Source: Terebella lapidaria
Lineage: Eukaryota; Annelida; Polychaeta; Terebellida; Terebellidae
Assembly: GCA_949152475.1 (NCBI GenBank)
Contig: OX424563.1
Span: 10,637,001-10,701,000, forward strand
DNA: 64,000 nucleotides
Reading direction: 5' to 3'
Part shown: positions 32,222-43,689 of the stretch, one piece after another
How the letters are laid out: each line of letters begins with the position of its first letter
How positions within the stretch are numbered: position 1 is the first letter of the stretch
Made by a program: the position numbers and the translations under genes
Notes under the pieces: model-generated
What the model saw: the letters and a program-made list of their open reading frames with translations, nothing else
What the model was told of the DNA's origin: nothing
The model's database searches: none

Positions 32222-33559
32222 CAGGGGCGGGTATAGGATTTTGGAAGGGGGGGGGGCAAAACCTTTGTTTGACAGAGCGGCGAGCGAAGCGAGCCCATGT
32301 CGGCCGGGGGTCTGGGGCCCGCTCAAGGGACCCGCTCAAGGGCTCCGTACGCTGAAGGTTTATGCATCCCCAATGGTGTGTTCTAGGGCTCTCCTTGGAC
32401 CAATTTCATGGGCTTGAAGAGTTTATGAATGCCTGATCTTGGGTGGATCTTGGGTTCTGAAGGAGGGCCAAGATATGGAATATTGCGAAGCGAGTTGCCG
32501 AAGACTGAGGGTCTGAGGCCCGCTTAAGGGCCCAAGAAGCTAAAAGGATATGCATGCCCAGTGGTGTTTTTTTTATAGGTTTCCTTTGGTTCATTCCCCA
32601 TCCCCCTAAGAGTTTTTGCATGGATAATTCTGCGCAGATCTGACATTTGAGGGAAGGCCCATTTGTGAAATGTAAGTAAGCCAGGAGAAACAAGCCCCTG
32701 TCGGCCGGGGGTGTCTGGGGCCCGCTCAAGGGCCCCAGACGCTGAAGGTTTATGCATCCCCAATGATGTGTTCTAGGGCTCTTCTTGGTCCAATATCCAT
32801 GGCCTTGGAGAGTTTATGAATACCTGATCTTGGGTGAATCCAGGGTTCTGATTGGAAGGCCAAGATATGAAATGTCGTGAAGCGAGGTGGTGAAGACCAA
32901 GGATCTGGTACCCGCTTGAGGGCCCCACAAGCTGAAGGGATATGCAGCGGTGTGTTTTATAGGTTTCCTTTGGTCCATTTCCCATTCCCCTAAAGAGTGT
33001 GTTGCAAGGCTGATTCAGGCAAATCTAGGATTTTTAAGGGAAAGCCTAGTTCTGAAATGTTGTTAAGGAAGTTGAAGCAAGCCCCTGTCGGCCGGGGGTC
33101 TGGGGCCCGCTCAAGGGCCCCAGAAGCTGGCGGTATTCGCGTGCCTAATACAGCATCCCAGAGCTCTCCTGGGTCTAACTATCAAGCATTACTTAACACC
33201 CATAAATGCATGATCACTGTAGTTGAAACAAAATATGACCTAAAATTTTACCTGGTTTTGGACCCCATCAAAGGATTAAGTGCATTTGGCCATTCAATGC
33301 TTTCAAATCATTTAAAGAAGGTGAAGGGCATAAAGTGCTTCCACTGAGAATAGGTGGGTTGGTTATAGAATGAACACACTGCTCGCGACATGGGGCCCCA
33401 GAAGTTAAAGCTACTCCGGGTGTAATGTATCTTGAAAACACTTCCTCCCCTCTCTTTTTCCCCTTTTCCTCCTTTTTTCTTCTCTTTTTTCTTCTTTTTT
33501 TTTGGGGGGGGGGGGGGCATGGCCCCCTTGCTCCCCCCCCCCCCCTAAACCCGCCCCTG
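32222..33559. mobile_element. hAT-like non-autonomous element with internal GC-rich repeats
   Basis: The left end CAGGGGCGGGTATAGG (32222) is matched by the inverted CCTAAACCCGCCCCTG at the right (to 33559). Poly-G/poly-C tracts lie next to both ends. Inside are four degenerate ~370-bp units carrying GTCGGCCGGGGGTCTGGGGC, CCGCTCAAGGGCCCCA and GAAGGTTTATGCATCCCCAA motifs. No intact transposase frame is present. CAGGGGCGG ends are typical of many hAT families. A clean target duplication is not visible. Confidence 0.65.
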
Positions 33560-34048
33560 CAGAAAGTTGCCATGTAAGCGTTCATATGTGTTTGCATTGC
33601 AACAAATGATATTCTTAACTAATATCTAGACATATAAGTGTAGGTGAATCGGAACATCAAAACATATAAACCAACGTAAATCGGAATCACCATGACGGTA
33701 AATCGGAACTTGCGATGCGACATAAAGACTTGTAGTTTTCCAGCAAATTGTGCCTGTTGCGATGAAAGTAGTTGCTTATTTCAAAAATATACCTGAAAGG
33801 CATAATATGTATACCAAAACGGGCGTCGATATGTTGGCATGAAACCTCCATAAAAAAGTCAGCACATAGACAAGAAGGGAGTTGGGGGGCTTCGCCACTA
33901 GCCATAAAATACAGCCGCCTGAGAGCCTGTTTATCGCCAAGATCACAGAGATTGAATTCAATCTACAGTACTTCGACCCCAATGCTATGTCAAAAAATAC
34001 TGAAAAAACTGCCAGTAGGCCTATGAATGTAAGTATCATACTCCTTTT

Positions 34049-34142
34049 CAGATTACGTTTTTGACCCAGGATCTCTGCCGAGCCACTGCTCAGATCAGCC
34101 GAGGTCGGCTCGGCAAATATTGTGGGTCAAAAACGTAATCTG
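34049..34142. repeat. perfect 20-bp inverted repeat (hairpin)
   Basis: CAGATTACGTTTTTGACCCA (34049-34068) is the exact reverse complement of 34123-34142. The 54-bp loop has a second stem (TGCCGAGC/GCTCGGCA). Confidence 0.9.
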
Positions 34143-34212
34143 ACCTTTTGCTCTACATGTATACGTGTGAATAGTACAGTCCTGAAGCGTTGGCCAACAA
34201 ATCTTGGAAATC

Positions 34213-34845
34213 CCGCTGTAAACGGAATGGTAATCCCAGTAATACAAGTCCGCAGGACTACCATTCCTAGAAATCACTTACTGTAGTCATGCCATGTCGT
34301 TGTTGCTCATAACTCAGCGATATGCCTAGGTATCGAGGTGTATCTTTGTTAGTTACACTATTAGTTTATTTTTCCCAATGTTTATTCTTTATTATTGAAC
34401 ACGAATTATTATTTTATGAAGTTACAAAAAATATCACATTAAAAGAAAGTGACAAATGTAAGGTTTGACCTAGGCTCGAACCCTCAGACACACGAACAAC
34501 AGAAATATAGAAACAAGCAAGCATTCGATCATAACGCCATGTAATAACTCTCATGCAGTGAAGTCACGCGCTCTATCCACACGTCCACCGGGGCAGCTGA
34601 CTGAGACAGTGTTGTCGTCAGCTTCGAAGGAATGTAAGTCCTAGGACAATCGTTACTGGGATGAACGGTCCTAGGATAACCAATACTAGGACTATAAGTC
34701 CGGGACAACTAATCCTAGGATTGCAGGTCCTAGGAGTCTAGGTCATAGTAGGATTACCATCCTAGGCATGCAGGTCCTGCGGTCCTAGGACTGTAGGTAT
34801 CAGGATTACTATTCCTGGGGACTACCACTCCTTTTACACCGGCGG
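34213..34845. repeat. foldback-like region with an array of TCCTAGGA palindromes
   Basis: Between 34630 and 34820 the sequence is a string of (G)TCCTAGGA-like palindromes separated by 10-20 bp (GGTCCTAGGATAACC, AATCCTAGGATTGC, GGTCCTAGGAGTC and others). The region starts with CCGCTGTAAACGGAATGGTA and ends with an inverted relative (TACCACTCCTTTTACACCGG), which suggests a terminal inverted repeat. Also present is a GGAATGGTA...TACCATTCC stem at 34222-34265. Confidence 0.65.
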
Positions 34846-34849
34846 AAAA

Positions 34850-37800
34850 CAGAATCCCATATAGTGCCCTTTAAGTCTGAATCGCGAAGTGCGCTAGAAA
34901 TGAAGACAACTGCTCAGCTTATTTGGCACGCAGATGGATGCCATATGCATCAGGTACATCGCAGAAGACATGGAAAAGAATTTTAAAAGAAAACGTTATA
35001 CCAACGATGTAGGCTGGGAATCAGCAGAAATACATAAAACCATGTATTGAGAAAAATTTGGCTTGGTCTTATTATGGTATCAACATGGTATACGTTTCGA
35101 TCACTCAAGTTAATCAAGCTGTGAGCAACCTCCAATCATTTGACGGTAGTTAATATTAGATGTCCTTCATTGGAAATCGTCAACCAGCAGTATCTCCAAC
35201 CTAGAAATCGACGAGGGCAGCAATCCACCTAAAGACAATATGGGGGATAATTAGTGTGTGCGGATTAGTAGATCTAATTGGGGGAGTCTCCCCTATTGGA
35301 TATACTCACTGCAATTAGTTGAATATTTAGCCAGTTATTGGACTAAACCCAGTTATGGACATATTGGCTAGCCATACTTTTGTAGAACGGCGTTCGATTT
35401 CTCCTGACTACATCACGCAGTAGTTCAGCGGTTGAAAGTGCAAACTCTACATAATGAAAGCGTCTCAATGTATTTTTTTTTTACAAATTGATCATTTAAA
35501 AAAGTGTAATATGATCGCACTATTACGGAGCCCCTGAGGTGACATACCGAAAATACTTATTGCGGAAATCAGCACACAATAGTAAACAAGTTAGCACACA
35601 ATTTATGTCTTTAATAAATTAAAAGTGAAATTTATGCTCAGTGCTATGTATAAGCCTAATTTTACAACATCACTAGACCCTTGAAATCTATTTATTTTGC
35701 GTGTGTGTCAGTATTTGTTACTGGTATCATTTTTTTTTTCAGGCTAGCCAGTATAGCGCATATACCACCTGTATACATACAAATATGCTTCTTTTCCATG
35801 AGCTGGCTAGATGCAGACATATTAACACCAAGTAGGTTGAGTCATTGTTCTTTTCAGCAACTAATAATATTGTCAAAATGCTCACGATTCGAACATGCAA
35901 TGTATGCAGATGAAGTAATAGTGTAAAAATCGAACGCATCCATGATGATCAGTGTCTATGGAACGGTGAAAATGCCATTATTAGCGGATCCACAAAGATT
36001 TGAATACCGGTACCAACTGTAAATTCAGTGGCGGAACATGTCATTCATCAACAGAAAATGGGTTTAATGTGTGCGCTTTACCTTATTATTAAGAGATACA
36101 AGCTACAGAATAGTAGGAATGGAAAGTGTCAAGAATATGTCCGGAGGAAATGTTTTGCTGTTTTTTTTTTTTATGAATTAAATTAATATCTCGCCTATTA
36201 TTCCCCAGTGCTTCAGTCTTCACTCCAGGTTTTTTTTATGCGCATATGCCTATATCCTATTTTAAGTGCGATTCCAATATGATTCTATTACATCAGCGTT
36301 ATATCAGCGGGTGCAAAAAATCACTGCCTGGGCAAACAGAGTGACAATATTTGCGACCCCCCGCTGTACCACACAAACATATCTGACATCTGACATGAGA
36401 CATTGTGAACTACAGTTCACAGCATAGTAAACGGGCGAAGCCCGCACAGTAGCGCGCAACGTATGTCCACCGTGGAATCACTCCCTGCCCGTCACTGCGG
36501 GAGACCTCGCAAAACAGAACCAGCTGAAATTAGTGCGTTTTTAGTATGTCCCGGCCCAGGGCCCGGACAATAAATAAGACTTAAATATTTGTCATGGAAA
36601 CTACCGTATTTCTGGCTTGATTGACCCAAGTATTTGCGCAGATTTTGTTTTTTCATGTGGAATAATTGGTTGGTTCACAAGCTACCATTTAAGGTATTCC
36701 ATATTTCTGAATGTGAGATGCACAAAAACCATCAGTTAGATAATCTAGTTTATTTTGTAGGTACAAAATTTCATAACGCAGCATATTCGGATACATGAAA
36801 TAGATGGTCTACAATCTGTTTGACTGCTTTCAGTTGTTTTAGACAATTTAATCTATGACAGGATTGCATCAATATTCAGGTTTACTCATAATTAGGCTAC
36901 ATAGAAATATTCAAATTGCTATGGAAAGTATTCAACCATTACAAATGCTTCCATACTTAACACATGAATATACACTGTACTTGTAAATGACGTCAAAGCC
37001 TACCACCATGCAAATAAAACCTCTAGAATATATTTGCAAACCATAATAAGTTAGAATAATGCATTGATAAACGATTATGTACATACAAAAACAACAATTA
37101 TTTACCAGATAGTCTGTCAGTCTTCACCCGAGTTACTTCAGTAATCTATTCAGCATGACATGGCTACGCATTTGCTCAATACCAGCTCAGTTTGTTCTCA
37201 CACCACAACAACCACTTTCAAAAAATCTGACAAGAACAAAACACTTTCTACGAAGATGCCAAAATACAGTCGCCAAAATACAGTCATCAATGTTATGAAC
37301 AATATTCATTTCATTGCGATTTCATTAATATCAAATTCTAGCAGATTTTTCTGAGTTTTGGCATTCAGTCACTGTGAAGTGAAAATTCAGAAAAGAAACT
37401 TATCTAAAACACTATCTGTGTTTGTTCAGCATCAAAACAGTCAATTTTGTACAATAATAGTAGTACATACCGGTGATGGCCGTACGCATGAACTGAATTG
37501 TAATTGTGCATACATGCACCAGATCACCAGTTCAAGAAACTGACATTGATTGACAAAAATACCTCATGCCCCCCCCCCCCCCCACCAAACACAGGAAACC
37601 AAACCTAAGCTTACAGAAGAGCATTTTCCTCACTGGATAATGGTTGTATATTTAGAACCCTATCCCTTAGCACTATACCATAGTGTTGAGCCAAAACTGT
37701 CTTGATATTTTACAGTGTGAGTGTTTGCAAAGGAATATAAACATTTTCATTCTCATACACTCGATACATGCATATGAATTTGATGAACATTATCATATGT

Positions 37801-38132
37801 ACACATTAACAAAGCATCGCTATTTACAAATTGTTTCAGAGTACATGCAATATTCTCTCCCCCCTTTCCCCCCCCCCCCCCCATCCCCAACATACATAAT
37901 CCTGCATGCATAATATATTTACAAGATGTGCATGTAACAATATTTAGTGAAGAGATCTCACATTTTCAGAAAATAGTTGGTGTATATACTGCATTACATA
38001 CAAATATGTAGATTTCTCCCCTAGCATTCAGCTTTGCTCATAAACCCCCCATTCGACATACATTGCACAGAATAACAATAGATCCTTTTTTAATTCCACT
38101 GTGAAGCGTTAGTCCCACACACACGCACTGGA
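34850..38132. other. gene-free interval left of CHMP3
   Basis: Apart from the second copy of the 460-bp repeat, this AT-rich stretch shows poly-C runs (about 37568-37583 and 37869-37882) and no coding exon. The part next to 38132 is probably CHMP3 3' UTR. Confidence 0.55.
36101..36570. repeat. dispersed ~460-bp repeat, copy 2
   Basis: Same orientation and high similarity to 14428-14886, with small indels in the T-rich part (about 36160 and 36230). It is bordered by ACAAGCTACAGAATAGTAGG and GGGCCCGGACAA. Confidence 0.8.
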
Positions 38133-41100
38133 CTAACTACGTAACGCCTCAAGTCGCGCCTGCATGTCTAGCACCTCCTCATCCCCGCCAACAGCACCCT
38201 CAGCCTCGGGCTCTGGTAGTGATGGCAACGTATCTGTCACCGCGTCAGGGGCCTGGCCAATCTTGCCTGGAAGACAGGAACAGATTTCAATACAGGCATT
38301 CTGGTTGGTTTGTGCATGAATATTGATCGTAGGCAGTTCTACAGGTTGGCACTTTTGATGTTAATCTATATAGTACAGCCGAGTTCATTTGCATTTGTGC
38401 AACTGTAAGATGTGAATCACACCAACGAGATTCAAATACATTGTTGACATATATTTCAATTGTTTTCTATGTACTGTATACTGAATACTCTCACAAAATA
38501 TGTTCATCCAAGTCAAAACCAAAACAAACCTGCAGTGAGTTCAAACAGGACTTTGTCAACTTCCTCCTGTGTTTCCTCCTCAAGTTCCTCTTGATCCTCC
38601 AAACCCTCAAATGTGTCCTCCAACATCTCCTCAATGATTCCAGCCTTGTGCAAACAAAACATGTCAACATCAGCTCTATTCCACTATTCCACTATACGTA
38701 CAAACTTATTACACACGTACTGTACACGTATTAACCTTTTGATTCATTGCTTCCGTGAGCTCTGTGTCACTGAACTCATGATCAGACACGGTTGCTATCA
38801 CGGAAACATATCACTGATTCGGACTTTTTACAACGAACACAATACATAATTCAATATTCACACGACCAATGACCACCAAGTCCCATACCTTTGACATTTC
38901 TCTCGACATTTCCCGCATGGCTCCAGCAACTTCCTGGATGTTGATAAGTGATCCCATAGCCTTCATCACCTCTGTGCTCTTCTCAATAGCTCCAGTTACA
39001 CGTAGTGTGGCTGGAAGTACGGATATCACCCAACAAACTCAATATATATAAACACATTGGTATGGACACCCAGACACTCCAGATAGTACAGGCATCAGTG
39101 TGTGTAAAAGATGTTTTCTTACAGAGTTGCGAATTCATCTGGTACTCCACAGATTTCATTTGTGCCTGTGCAGTGCGGATTTTGTTGACGGCCTTTCTAG
39201 CTCGAACAACCTCCTTAGCAAGAACTTGGCAGACATCTTTGTCACCTCGCTTCGCCGAGTCCTTTAGAGATTTCTTGATCTTTTCTTCTTCTCTGTTGAT
39301 ACCTGTCGGAAGATATGGAACACAGCTATTATCTGCTAATTGTATTGTTAATTTGAACATTATATCCTATCTTTTCAAGCCAATAGTCTTACTTGAGATT
39401 ACCATAGTCATGGATGGTCATAGTTACTACAAAATGACACTAGATGGGACATGATCGTCATTTACACAATCAGAAACTTTTATTGAGCACCGATGTTTTA
39501 TTCTCATATAAATCATGTACAGATACTATAAGTAAAAACTATCTACCGGGGGTATATCAGATAAATGTTCTCAAGTTTACAAAATATTGGTAAAATAACT
39601 CACTCAGAACTTGTCGATCCAGTTGCCTTTGTTCTTTCCTCAGTTTTGCCTGCCATTCTCTCACCTGTGGCCCAGAAACATAGCAAACATGATTATTCAC
39701 TGGATAGCGTTTTGTTTGAAGAAAGCTACATAGCACATGTCACTTGGGCACATTGAACCCAGGACATGCGACTTGAGCACATCTTCAGCCGACATTTTGA
39801 GCCTTCAGAAGCAGTTTATTAACTTTGTTTGTACACATACGAAAAACCCATATGTTAAATTTCATTTCTGATAATGAAATAAAAGAGTTGAGCAAAAACA
39901 ATAAACAGGCTACACACAATCGTCATGTATTTGAAGAGGATGGAGGCTGACAGACAACAATGGCATGGAAAAACTCTGCGCTCTTGCACACAATAAACAT
40001 GTGGCTATATTAAATATCCAGGAAACAACTTTTTTCTAGGGCCCGGACAAGTCGAAAATTTCCGACCCGGGTACCCGTGTGGTCTGACCCAACCTAGTTC
40101 AGCCCAATAACAGAGTTAAGTGCTAGTCCCTTCCTGAGGCGACAACGGTTTTCGCCTGACACCCTGTCACAGTGGGTCAGGATTTGTGCACTTATTTCAG
40201 AACAAAATATGTTTTGAATGCATGAAATACACACTGTTTATCATTTTCTTCCCCTTTCAGTTGTTTCCAACGATTTATGTCCCTCAACTTTAAGTTAATT
40301 CCATACTTTGTCACTTGACAGCTGTTTGTTTACATTGTCATCATGGTGCAGTTTTGTCTAGGGCTAATACGAGTAGAGATTTTCGTAACCGAGTACTCGG
40401 CAGTGTGTAACCGGTTACTAACCGGTTACTCGTTATATTGCTATACCACTTGAGACTCAAGTTTGGGAAGATTTCAATGTAGTAGTCATATACATAAACA
40501 TGCTTATCGTAGGTCTGAAATCACCTATACTATTGCCGGGACATCGAAAATTCACACGTCTGATCGTCTGGTAGCAAAGGCAGCAGACAATTGACCTTAC
40601 GACGGTGTATGCTTTGAGTTGTTTGTCCGAGGGGATTACTATTGTTCGGCAATATTTGTCCGAGGTGTACGCTTCACAGAAAAGGTGTTCAACCATGACA
40701 GTCGTAAGGTCAATTACAATAAATGTTGCACGCAGTCTCGTAATCAATTGAAAACATAACCACGAAAGTTGACAAAACAATGGAACTCGCACATGCTGAA
40801 CCGATGTAGAGGCATAACTTACAATGACGGCGTGAAAAACAGCATCACGTGCCCAAAAAAGGGAACAAAAAGAATTACTGGAGAATGTACTGTTTTTTAT
40901 CACTTCTTGAAATTTTCGAGTAACCGGTTAGCCAATTCCTAACCGGTTAGAAGCCTTTTTGTAACCGTCAACGAGTACTCGCCTACTCGTATAAGCCCTA
41001 GTTTTGTCATGCTACAAAGCTGTCACTCGAATTAGCCAATCAGGGAACATCATACAATCAGCTGATGATAGGTGTGATGTCATAATCCGGGACTTTTGGC

Positions 41101-42015
41101 GCCAAATCTTAGATTGAAACATTTTAGCATGTGGTTGAATAGGGCTCTGCCCGTGAATAGTGCTAGACCCAACCCGCCCCAGGTAACCCGTCCAAATATA
41201 GATAAAAATTTGGACGGGAATCACTGGAGCAAATACGAGTAACACGTAAACGCCAGTCATCGATCTTTGACACACATTATTTGTTTCGTCGCTGTTTATT
41301 GTCGAGTTTGAACGATTGTTCGAGTTCGATTTTTTCCCAATGAATTTCTTGTCATTTTTATGATTTTACTAGCGTTTATCGCAAATTTTCAAGACAAAAA
41401 CTAAATTATTATTCGTTCTCGGGTACGGGTAATGAATTCCGACTCAGGTAATTGTTAGACCCGCCCCGAATTCGGGTACCCGTCGACTCGTCCGGGCCCT
41501 ACTTTTTTCCCTGACATTGTAGCCCTACAATGGCCCGTCGTCAAGGACCTAAACCACATGATAATATTCATATTATATGCCCGGCATTCTCGTGAAATAG
41601 GTCCCGCTACATTATGACAAGGCTTATTCAGTTAAAACAGTAACACCATTTTAATGTTTTCAGTCAACTTCTATATCTTGGAGAATCCTGGAGGGTGGTG
41701 GTGGGGGTGGAAAAATCATAACGTACGAAATAAGCGGGACCTATTTCACGATAAGGCCATATGCCCTACAATGGCTCAGGGGGCGTTTTTTCGGGCCATT
41801 GTTTTCACTGTCCCTGGTGCAGTATATTTGAGTGTATCAAATGAGTTATTGAGTATGAGCGATAATATAAACAGATCAAACAATACACTCCTGTACACGG
41901 GAATTTGAGCTTCAAACAATACATAATCGTATTCATGAGAAATCATATTAAATATATTTGTTTTCATTACCAGTTCTTTGGGGTCTTTCTTCTTCGAACC
42001 ACCAAATAAACCCAT
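38133..42015 (-). CDS. CHMP3: charged multivesicular body protein 3 (VPS24), six exons, complete
   Basis: Exons are 41971-42015 (MGLFGGSKKKDPKEL), 39604-39664, 39123-39302, 38889-39010, 38530-38644 and 38133-38266, with matching phases 0, 1, 1, 0, 1. They add to 657 nt, or 218 residues, against about 222 in human CHMP3. This is an ESCRT-III subunit that co-polymerises with CHMP2 for membrane scission in multivesicular bodies, cytokinesis and repair. Visible features are the basic N-terminal helix (KLRKEQRQLDRQVL), REEEKIKKSLKDSAKRG, the conserved KSTEVMKAMGSL core, the acidic autoinhibitory region (EEMLEDTFEG, EELEEET) and the C-terminal MIM1 motif (DMQARLEALRS) for VPS4 MIT domains. The N-terminal MGLFG is as in the family. 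Intron 1 (39665-41970) carries nested hAT elements. Confidence 0.95.
40037..41501. mobile_element. hAT-type element (outer) in CHMP3 intron 1
   Basis: The ends are TAGGGCCCGGACAAGTCGA (40037) and the inverted relative TCGTCCGGGCCCTA (to 41501). An exact 8-bp target duplication CTTTTTTC flanks it (40029-40036 and 41502-41509). Subterminal CCGGGTACCCG palindromes repeat near both ends. No transposase frame remains. The 8-bp duplication identifies the hAT superfamily. Confidence 0.85.
40359..41000. mobile_element. hAT-type element (inner), nested inside the first
   Basis: The ends TAGGGCTAATACGAGTAG and inverted CTACTCGTATAAGCCCTA are flanked by the exact 8-bp duplication GTTTTGTC (40351-40358 and 41001-41008). 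Subterminal ACCGAGTACTCGG/TAACCGGTTA palindromes occur at both ends. It is 642 bp and has no transposase. It inserted into the older element at 40037-41501. Confidence 0.88.
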
Positions 42016-42826
42016 TTTCGTTTTTGGGCGAATAAATTTGTTGACTTTTTGTATGCAGCGTTCGATTAGCCTATTAGTGTATACTGTACAGTAGCCTACG
42101 GTTGTCATACAGCCTATAGCCGTTGACCCGTTTTCATGCAAAACTTGGATGAATTATTAAAATTAATAATTCAAATAATCACTTGGTGGTATTTTAATCA
42201 TTACATGTATGTCAATATCATTCGCTATATTAATTTTGCATTTATAAGAATCAAAACGATAAGTTGAAAAGGCATTCCATGATAAGTGCCGAGTTACCGA
42301 CAACACTCGAACGCAGTAAACATATTTGGTATGGATCAGCCCTCATAACAAAATTAACCTGCAAAAGCCGATAAACGTGATATATACCTATTACCAAAAG
42401 TCTGGAATCACTTTTATCTGGTTTTGAAATAATTATGCTTTTGCGATAACACCTAAAAACTATGGATCCGGTACTTGCTATAAATGTTTGAGGCAAACAT
42501 ACAGGAGAAAATGATATTTATTATTAATGAAAGTTGTGCAAATGCAATTGCCAGAGGCTAATAGTAACCTTGATAATGCACAAAAGGACAAACTCGCAAA
42601 CGTAATGTTCAACATGTCGGTCCTCCTTCACTATGAAGACAGACTTGGAATCTGAATGGACATGAACATTACGATTTGTTAATATCCTTCTAAAGAATCT
42701 GACCATTCTGCCCATATTACAACAGCGAGATCCCTTAACGTTGATGACTGGTGGTCGATATCTATCAATATGCGCCAGTGAACGCAGTTTTTGCATTAAA
42801 GCGCACAATTTTTCAGTAGCCAATGA

Positions 42827-42974
42827 GATGTCTTCTAAACGCTGGTACGCTGGTATACTGGTACAAGCATTGTGAGGCTTATTGAGGCATACACGAAATG
42901 AGCAGTATTGTTGAGTTCATGCACCTTGCAATGCTTGTACCAGCATATCAGTGTACCAGCGTTTAGAAGACATC
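42827..42974. mobile_element. 148-bp foldback element with 46-bp arms and a 10-bp flanking repeat
   Basis: Arms 42827-42872 and 42929-42974 are inverted copies with three mismatches (GATGTCTTCTAAACGCTGGT at the outside). GCCAATGAGA occurs at 42819-42828 and again at 42976-42985, fitting a 9-10-bp target duplication as made by MULE-type elements. No protein is encoded. Confidence 0.75.
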
Positions 42975-43652
42975 GGCCAATGAGAACTTTATCTGCTCTC
43001 CAAAATTATGGATTACAAATACAGTCGTTCAGGCAGTTACGAGAAACATTTTGGAAAAGTGCATATATCTTTATAATGATCGTCGAATGTTATGATATTT
43101 TTGCTGCGATGGATAGCAAATATTGTACCCATTTAACAACTGAAAATCGTGCGAATATATTTCCATTGTATTTTTAGCTGTAGGCCATAATCTAATGAAT
43201 GAAATTTGGGTAGTTTAGATAGAATTCCGGCAGTATCGAGAAATGTTATGTTGTGAACAGTTTGAGCGACAAGGGACCATCGCATTGGTATACACAGAGA
43301 TTAGGACAACTATCGGAATGCTTTATGTAATATTGAATCATTACTTTATGTAATTTGTAAAGATTTATGCAAAAAATATCACACCGATTAACAACATCAC
43401 GGGCAAAAGGCGAGAAACTCGAAAACGTAAATGCCGTGTACGTGATACCCACGGCCGCGGGTCCATGTTTCGGAAAGGTTATCGACCCGCGCCATGTTGC
43501 TGACAGGCCAAGCAAGGGTAGCTACCATTTTACCCTCCTATCGTTATGAGCGTACCAAAAACGAGATTTAAAAAGTCAAATTGCGTGATTGTGATTTTCT
43601 GGATAATGAATCCATGTACATTTCCCGCCAATTTTCTGCCAAACATTTTTTT

Positions 43653-43653
<1 letters not shown>

Positions 43654-43686
<33 letters not shown>
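43654..43686. repeat. (CT)n microsatellite
   Basis: An uninterrupted CTCTCT run followed by C-rich sequence. It generates false SLSLSL/REREIK frames. Confidence 0.95.

Positions 43687-43689
<3 letters not shown>

Noticed and set aside
40457..40903. Minus-strand open frame of 148 codons in the inner hAT
   Set aside because: No hAT transposase motif (no dimerisation-domain signature), starts and ends within the non-autonomous element.
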